A stretch of DNA of 64,000 nt from Dyadobacter jiangsuensis (GTDB lineage Bacteria > Bacteroidota > Bacteroidia > Cytophagales > Spirosomataceae). A program made the translations under genes and the position numbers. Under the pieces are notes generated by a model. That model did not search any database, was not told the origin of the DNA, and saw nothing but the letters and a program-made list of their open reading frames with translations. The stretch covers positions 791,879 to 855,878 of the forward strand of contig NZ_PYAS01000001.1 in the NCBI RefSeq assembly GCF_003014695.1, read 5' to 3'. Positions within the stretch are counted from its first letter, which is position 1. Each line of letters begins with the position of its first letter. Positions 58,720-64,000 of this stretch are shown here, in pieces.

Positions 58720-61700
58720 ATGAACCCACATGTACCTCTGGCAAAGGCATTTGGCCTTTACGCCATGCTCAGTTTGTGCCCTCCGCCGGGATTCGGGCAG
58801 TTGCTGGCATCGGCCCGCCCTTTGCAGACCGAAACGCGGCAAACGCAGCCCGTACGCCTGCGTGATGCTTTGCTGAAACTGAAAGAGAGCTATGGCGCCG
58901 ATATTCTGTTCGAAGAAAAGCTGCTCGACGATCTGAAGGTTTCATCCGCGGCGGTCAACACATCCAAAACGCTGGAACAGAACCTGGACGCATTGCTGGC
59001 TTCCACCGGATTGAAATACAAGAAGATCAAGGAAAATACGTACGTGCTGCTGGCTTCGAAAGACCGCCGCAAAAAGGATAGCAGTGCTGCGCCGGTCCGT
59101 GAGAGCTCGGCGTTGCCGCTGGATAGTCCGCTCGCATCCCTCTCGCCTGTCACGAGGGCAGAGGTGGCGGAGTCGGCCGTGCGTGGTACGGTAGTGGACG
59201 CGAAAGGAGAACCGCTGATTGGCGTAAGCGTGCTCGTAAAAGGCACTACACGAGGTACAGCTACGGACGTGGCAGGGAAATATGAGATTGCGGTAGAAGA
59301 CGCCTCGGCGGTGCTGGTGTTCTCCTTTGTAGGTTATGTGCGGAAAGAGGTGGTGGTAGGCACGCAATCGGAGATCAACGTTACCCTGGCAGAAGACACG
59401 CAAAATCTCTCGGAAGTAGTGGTTACCGCATTGGGTATCAAGCGTGACAAGCGTGCATTGGGCTACTCGGTGCAAGAAATAGGCGGCGAGGCAATCAGTA
59501 CCGCGAAGGAGGCCAACCTTGCCACTACACTGGCGGGGAAAATGGCCGGCGTGCAGGTGACGCGCTCCGCCAACGGAGCAGGAGGCTCGTCGCGTGTGGT
59601 AATCCGCGGCTCCAATTCGCTTGTCGGCAACAGCCAGCCGCTTTACGTGATAGATGGCATCCCGATGGACAACAGCAATCCTAATTCACCCTCTTCAACG
59701 GGCGGTATCGACTACGGGGATGGTATTTCAAACATTAACCCCGAGGATGTAGAGTCGATTTCCGTGTTGAAAGGGCCTAATGCGGCTGCATTGTATGGCC
59801 AGCGGGGAAGTAATGGGGTAGTGCTGATCACCACCAAGTCGGGCAAATCGAGAAAGGGCATTGGCATTAAATATGGCGTTGACTACTCGATAGGCGACGC
59901 ATTGGTACTGCCCGATTTTCAGGATGAATACGGTCAGGGGCTGGATGGAGCATTTACACATTTCCGCGGCAACGACGGCAAAATATATACCTGGGCAGCG
60001 GCGCAGGCCGGCAACATTCAGGGCATGCCCAAAGCCAGCGGCGGCCGCGACCGTTTCACGCGTTCGAGCTGGGGTGCCCGCATGGATGGCCAGCAGTATG
60101 AGGATCAGTGGGGTAATGTGCTCAATTTTACGCCGCAGCCCAATACCTTTCAGACTTTTTTCAGAAAGGAAAAGCAGCTGGTCAACAACCTGAGTCTGGA
60201 AGGCGGTAACGACAATATCAACTACCGGCTTTCATATGGCCGCACGGATATCGACGGGTACACGCCGGGCAACACGCTGAAACGCAATAACGTCAACCTC
60301 CGCACCGTGGCTAAGATTACGCCAAAGCTGGAACTGGATGTCAAAGCGAACTACATCGGTCAGAAAGGCGCCAACCGCCCTACGGTTTCGGATGCGAGCG
60401 ATAACCCGGCCTATTTGTTTATCAGCCAGCCGCGCAGCATGCCGATGAGCATCCTGGCCAATTCGGCATGGACCGCTGAGGACGTGGCGAAGCAGCTTGG
60501 CTATGGAACGGTACCATTTGTGGGAATGGAAAAGACTTATGCGACCAATTCGTCAACCGCGAATCCGTATTGGACGGTCGATCACACCCGTAACTCGGAT
60601 GACCGCCAGCGGCTGCTCGGTTTGATCCGCCTGAGCTACCAGTTCAACGACTGGATCCGCCTCACCGCCAAAACCGGGACCGATTTCTATACCGACCAGC
60701 GCCTGCGTTACCGCGAAAAAGGCACTTACCAAAGTGCCAACCGCAACGGCGATATTTCCGAACAGGTTACCCGCGTGCGGGAGGATAACAGCGACATTTT
60801 GCTCTCGCTAACCCCGCAGTTGACGAAAGACATTTCACTCGGCCTCAACCTGGGTGCTAACCATCAGAAATTCTATTCGCGCACCACGGGCAACACAGGT
60901 ACTGAATTTATTGTGCCAGGATTATATGCCATCAATAACACGCTGATCAACTCCTACGTGTTCGGCCTCACGGAATCGTCGATCAATTCGGTGTATTTGT
61001 CGGGGCAGGTAGGGTATAAGGAATACCTTTTCCTCGATTTCTCGGCGCGTAACGACTGGTCTTCAACGCTTTCGCCGGCCAATAACTCCTTCTTTTACCC
61101 TGCTGTGAGCGCGAGTTTCGTCGTCACGGACGCATTCAATATCCGGAGCAATACATTGAGTTTCCTGAAACTCCGCGCCTCCGTAGCACAGGCGGGGAGC
61201 TCGGGCTCGCCCTACCAGCTCACCGGTACCTATTCGCTCGATCAGGTCGCGCACGGTGGTGTGCCGCTGGCGTCGTTCTCGTCGACTATTCCCGATCCTA
61301 ATCTGAAAAACGAGCTGACAACTTCGATCGAGTTCGGGGTGGAAGCGCGCTTTTTCAAGAACCGCGCAGGGCTGGCATTTGCATACTACAATGCCTCTAC
61401 CAAAAACCAGATCCTGGACGTGCCCCTGCCGCCTTCGAGTACATTTGCTTCGCGGAGGATCAACGCCGGCGAAATCCGCAACCGCGGTGTGGAGCTGACC
61501 CTGAATGGCACACCGGTTAAAACTGCCGATGGTTTCACCTGGGATGCGACATTCAATTTTTCCAGAAACCGTAACCAGGTGGTGGCGCTGGCCGAAGGTG
61601 TGGATACCTACGTGCTAGGTGCCGACCGCGGCGTGAACGTGGTGGCCGAGCCGGGCAAGCCGTTCGGGACGCTCGTCGGGAACGGCTTCCAATGGCTCCG

Positions 61701-62355
61701 CGACGATAACGGCAACCGACTGATCGACCCGACGACCGGTTTGCCCCTGAAATCCAATTCCAAAATCCTGTACGAACTGGGCAATGCATTGCCGAACTGG
61801 ATCGGCGGCTTCAACAACACTTTCCGCTATAAGGGAATAAGCCTGTCGGGGTTGTTCGATATCAGCCAGGGCGGGAAAATTTACTCCCAGAGCTTGCGTG
61901 AAGAGCTGGTTTACGGCACAATCAAAAAGACCCTGCCGGGCCGCGACGGTACTTATGTAGCCGACGGCGTGGTGGCTTCCAAATCCGACAACGGAACGTG
62001 GGTAGGCACCGGCCAGGCGAACACCAGGCAGGTGCGGGCGCAGGATTACTGGAATGTAGTGGCTCCCGACAAGGACAATGTGATCCCCGAGGAGATGCTC
62101 AACGACGCGAGCTATATCATGTTCCGCGAGCTGACATTGAACTACCAGTTGCCTAACACGCTCATCAGCCGCACGCCGTTCAAAAGCATTCGGGCGGGTA
62201 TTTATGGCCGTAACCTGTTCTACCTGCAACGCAAAACGGAAGGCTTCGCGCCGGAGGCTTCGTCGTTCAACGTCAATAACTCGTCGTTGGGGCTCGAATC
62301 CACCGCGTTGCCATTGCTGCGGTATTTCGGGGTCAGCCTGAACGTGGAGTTGTAA
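58720..62355 (+). CDS. SusC family receptor with STN signalling domain
   Basis: 1211 residues. After the signal region an STN (secretin/TonB N-terminal) domain lies at about 45-115 (PVRLRDALLKLKESYGADI, LEQNLDALLASTGLKYKKI), which contacts FecR. Then come a carboxypeptidase-like domain (VRGTVVDAKGEPLIGVSVL), the TonB-box region NLSEVVVTALGIKRDKRALG, plug (GSNSLVGNSQPLYVIDGIPM, ISVLKGPNAAALYGQRG) and barrel ending YFGVSLNVEL. The STN domain makes this receptor its own signal sensor for the sigma/FecR pair upstream. SusD follows after 26 bp. Confidence 0.95.
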   Translation: MNPHVPLAKAFGLYAMLSLCPPPGFGQLLASARPLQTETRQTQPVRLRDALLKLKESYGADILFEEKLLDDLKVSSAAVNTSKTLEQNLDALLASTGLKYKKIKENTYVLLASKDRRKKDSSAAPVRESSALPLDSPLASLSPVTRAEVAESAVRGTVVDAKGEPLIGVSVLVKGTTRGTATDVAGKYEIAVEDASAVLVFSFVGYVRKEVVVGTQSEINVTLAEDTQNLSEVVVTALGIKRDKRALGYSVQEIGGEAISTAKEANLATTLAGKMAGVQVTRSANGAGGSSRVVIRGSNSLVGNSQPLYVIDGIPMDNSNPNSPSSTGGIDYGDGISNINPEDVESISVLKGPNAAALYGQRGSNGVVLITTKSGKSRKGIGIKYGVDYSIGDALVLPDFQDEYGQGLDGAFTHFRGNDGKIYTWAAAQAGNIQGMPKASGGRDRFTRSSWGARMDGQQYEDQWGNVLNFTPQPNTFQTFFRKEKQLVNNLSLEGGNDNINYRLSYGRTDIDGYTPGNTLKRNNVNLRTVAKITPKLELDVKANYIGQKGANRPTVSDASDNPAYLFISQPRSMPMSILANSAWTAEDVAKQLGYGTVPFVGMEKTYATNSSTANPYWTVDHTRNSDDRQRLLGLIRLSYQFNDWIRLTAKTGTDFYTDQRLRYREKGTYQSANRNGDISEQVTRVREDNSDILLSLTPQLTKDISLGLNLGANHQKFYSRTTGNTGTEFIVPGLYAINNTLINSYVFGLTESSINSVYLSGQVGYKEYLFLDFSARNDWSSTLSPANNSFFYPAVSASFVVTDAFNIRSNTLSFLKLRASVAQAGSSGSPYQLTGTYSLDQVAHGGVPLASFSSTIPDPNLKNELTTSIEFGVEARFFKNRAGLAFAYYNASTKNQILDVPLPPSSTFASRRINAGEIRNRGVELTLNGTPVKTADGFTWDATFNFSRNRNQVVALAEGVDTYVLGADRGVNVVAEPGKPFGTLVGNGFQWLRDDNGNRLIDPTTGLPLKSNSKILYELGNALPNWIGGFNNTFRYKGISLSGLFDISQGGKIYSQSLREELVYGTIKKTLPGRDGTYVADGVVASKSDNGTWVGTGQANTRQVRAQDYWNVVAPDKDNVIPEEMLNDASYIMFRELTLNYQLPNTLISRTPFKSIRAGIYGRNLFYLQRKTEGFAPEASSFNVNNSSLGLESTALPLLRYFGVSLNVEL

Positions 62356-62381
62356 TTGTTCAAACCGGAAATTTTTGAGAT

Positions 62382-63881
62382 ATGAAAAATATAATCCCAT
62401 CTATCCTGCTCACCGGTGCGATATGCCTTTTACAGGCCTGTACCGGCGATTTCGAGGAAATCAATACACCGCCTACATCGGTCACGACCGTTGATCCGGG
62501 GCTGCTGCTTTCGAAAGTGCAGAAGGACGCCGCATTTGCGGAAGGTTACGAAGTGCCCAACAGCCAATACGGGTCTTGGATCCAGCATTGGGCCGGGGGC
62601 GTGCTGGTATCGAGCTCGCGCTATATCGAGCAAAGCGACAATAACACCTGGGACGCGCATTATACGCTGATCCGCAATATCAGCCAGGTCCGTAATGAAG
62701 TTTTGAAAGGGAAAGAAAATGATCCGAGCGGCCGCAGCAAGCTGGCGATCGCGCGCATTGTCGAGATTTCGGTCTGGCAGCGGCTTACCGATCTTTTTGG
62801 TGATGTGCCGTACTCCGGTACCGCGCTGGGGCCTTCGGATGTGAATACCAAGCCTGTATTTGACACGCAGGAATCGATTTATAAGTCGCTGATCAACGAC
62901 CTGAACGCAGCCATCGGGCAGCTTACGGCCGGTGATGCAAGCTACGGCAGCGCGGATTTTTATTATAAGGGCGACATTAATAAATGGAAGAAGTATGCCA
63001 ATTCGCTGAAACTCCGGCTTGGAATGCGTATCCGCTATGCTGATCCCGCTTTGGCACAAAAAACCGTGACCGAGGCCATGGGCCAGCCGCTCCTGGAAAG
63101 CGCTGCCGACGACGCTACAGTACCCACCTACAACAACGCCACCAATGCGAATGTACACCCGGTGTTGAACCAGTTCCTGGCCGGCAGCCCCGACCTGAAA
63201 TACCTCGCCGACGCGTTTGTTACCCAACTCGTAGCCAGCGCTGACCCGCGCCTGCCGCGTATTGCGCAGCCGAGTGTGAATTCGGTGAAGGCGGGCACGC
63301 CCGCGTACAAGGGCATAGGCGTAGCGCTCACGGATGAAATCCTGAAAACCATTATCAAAGACGATTACAGCACCGTTTCCACGCTCACGTTCTTCAACCG
63401 CGAATATAGTCCGGCCATTCCGTGTATGGTGATGTCGTTCGCGGATGTGTCGTTTTACAAAGCGGAAGCCGCACTCGAAGGCTGGGGCGGGACACCCGCG
63501 GATGCCGAGAAGTTTTACCAGGATGGCGTGAAGGCGGCATTGGCGCAAACGCCTTACAATGTGACCACGGTACCGGCTGCATTTGAAAAGGAACTCTCAT
63601 GGACCGGCCTTACCAAAGAGCAGAAACTGGAAAAAATAGGTACTCAGAAATGGATTCAGCTCTTCGGCCGCTCCTACGAAGCATTTATCGAGTGGCGCAG
63701 AATGGGTTATCCGGCATTGAAACCGGGGCCGTTTCAGGGGTCTACGGGCGGTACTATTCCACGTCGGACGATTTATTCGTCCCGCGAGGCACTCTTGAAC
63801 AAGGCGAATTATGAGCAGGCGGTAGGTCGTTTGTCGAAGGGGGATTCGTATGTGTCGAAGGTTTGGTGGGATAAGAGGTGA
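62382..63881 (+). CDS. SusD-like (SusD/RagB, second subfamily) lipoprotein
   Basis: 499 residues with a lipoprotein signal (ILLTGAICLLQAC, lipid-Cys20). SusD_2-type features: DFEEINTPPTSVTTVDPGLLLS, VEISVWQRLTDLFGDVPYS, WKKYANSLKLRLGMRIRYAD and the terminal QKWIQLFGRSYEAFIEWRRMGYP. Surface-binding partner of the upstream STN-SusC. Its stop codon TGA (63879-63881) forms part of the first unit of heptamer array H. No enzyme gene follows within the window. Confidence 0.93.
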   Translation: MKNIIPSILLTGAICLLQACTGDFEEINTPPTSVTTVDPGLLLSKVQKDAAFAEGYEVPNSQYGSWIQHWAGGVLVSSSRYIEQSDNNTWDAHYTLIRNISQVRNEVLKGKENDPSGRSKLAIARIVEISVWQRLTDLFGDVPYSGTALGPSDVNTKPVFDTQESIYKSLINDLNAAIGQLTAGDASYGSADFYYKGDINKWKKYANSLKLRLGMRIRYADPALAQKTVTEAMGQPLLESAADDATVPTYNNATNANVHPVLNQFLAGSPDLKYLADAFVTQLVASADPRLPRIAQPSVNSVKAGTPAYKGIGVALTDEILKTIIKDDYSTVSTLTFFNREYSPAIPCMVMSFADVSFYKAEAALEGWGGTPADAEKFYQDGVKAALAQTPYNVTTVPAAFEKELSWTGLTKEQKLEKIGTQKWIQLFGRSYEAFIEWRRMGYPALKPGPFQGSTGGTIPRRTIYSSREALLNKANYEQAVGRLSKGDSYVSKVWWDKR

Positions 63882-63904
63882 CGGCCGACGGCCGACCGCC
63901 GATT
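63880..63904. repeat. Heptamer array, left-arm orientation (locus H)
   Basis: GAC at 63880, 63887 and 63894 and GAT at 63901, 7-bp step, starting inside the stop codon of SusD. The remaining 96 bp to the window end hold no recognisable feature; a right arm may lie beyond. Confidence 0.7.
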
Positions 63905-64000
63905 GGGGGCTGACTAAAAAGGCCCGAGTCAATTTGGCTGTAAATAGGCTTTTTGGATTTTTGAGACTGATAGAAGCCTGGTTAAATTAACAAGGGGTCA

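Noticed and set aside
1..64000. tRNA, rRNA, riboswitch or origin signals
   Set aside because: I looked for cloverleaf-like stems with CCA ends, rRNA-like stretches and DnaA-box clusters by eye and found none that held up; a covariance-model scan would be the decisive test.

Overview
The window looks like chromosome of a Bacteroidota bacterium of the Cytophagales, most like Dyadobacter or a relative. The evidence is three SusC/SusD pairs, an ECF sigma/FecR/SusC(STN) cascade, LytS/LytTR signalling, permeases of the PadR-linked family, and several TAnnTTTG-type promoter boxes. The genus is inferred from overall protein character, not from a marker gene. No rRNA, tRNA, CRISPR array, transposase or phage gene was seen.

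Layout. 1-3.1 kb: a partial TonB-dependent receptor and a Panacea (DUF4065) antitoxin with a MazF/PemK-like partner. 3.3-6.8 kb: Tat-exported phospholipase C and an exported sugar-isomerase-like TIM barrel. 6.9-10.5 kb: a TonB-type receptor and a membrane-anchored AraC regulator. 10.7-13.7 kb: PadR regulator plus ABC permease. 14-25.2 kb: flavin monooxygenase-like protein, START and cupin proteins, two AraC-type regulators (one truncated), a LytS/LytTR two-component pair, an HxlR/VOC divergent pair, a DUF885 peptidase and an M61 peptidase lacking its PDZ end. 25.2-25.8 kb: a two-gene DUF6934 module. 25.9-38 kb (minus strand): S9 peptidase, a ThuA/sorbosone-dehydrogenase-like/cupredoxin lipoprotein, SusC, SusD and an M24 aminopeptidase. 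38.4-50.3 kb: a TetR regulator divergent from SusC-SusD-metallophosphoesterase, then GH110 and GH95 glycosidases. 50.7-54.6 kb: a PaoABC-like molybdenum hydroxylase operon. 54.6-56.9 kb: two membrane proteins. 57-63.9 kb: ECF sigma, FecR, STN-SusC and SusD.

The most unusual content is intergenic. (i) Degenerate arrays have an exact 10-bp step (GTCA-N6 on one side, TGAC-N6 on the other), arranged as inverted arms, in the two clearest loci around a TTTCAAA core (6.8, 16.3, 45.5-46.0, 50.6 kb, and part of 13.7 kb). (ii) Related arrays have an exact 7-bp step (NNNNGAC then GTCNNNN) at 13.7, 20.5, 21.7 and 63.9 kb. Most of these arrays begin in, or a few bases after, the stop codon of a gene. (iii) Two copies of a ~166-bp palindromic element (45.6 and 50.4 kb) lie in inverted orientation around the GH110-GH95 pair, each with a long hairpin in the middle. 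I recognise none of the three as a named family.

How the genes work together. The SusCD loci import oligomers released by neighbouring surface or periplasmic enzymes. The 57-63.9 kb locus carries its own trans-envelope switch (SusC STN domain to FecR to ECF sigma). GH110 plus GH95 would strip alpha-1,3-galactose and alpha-1,2-fucose from branched glycans. Start sites given here are my choices from signal peptides, family N-termini and spacing, and several differ from the longest possible reading frame.
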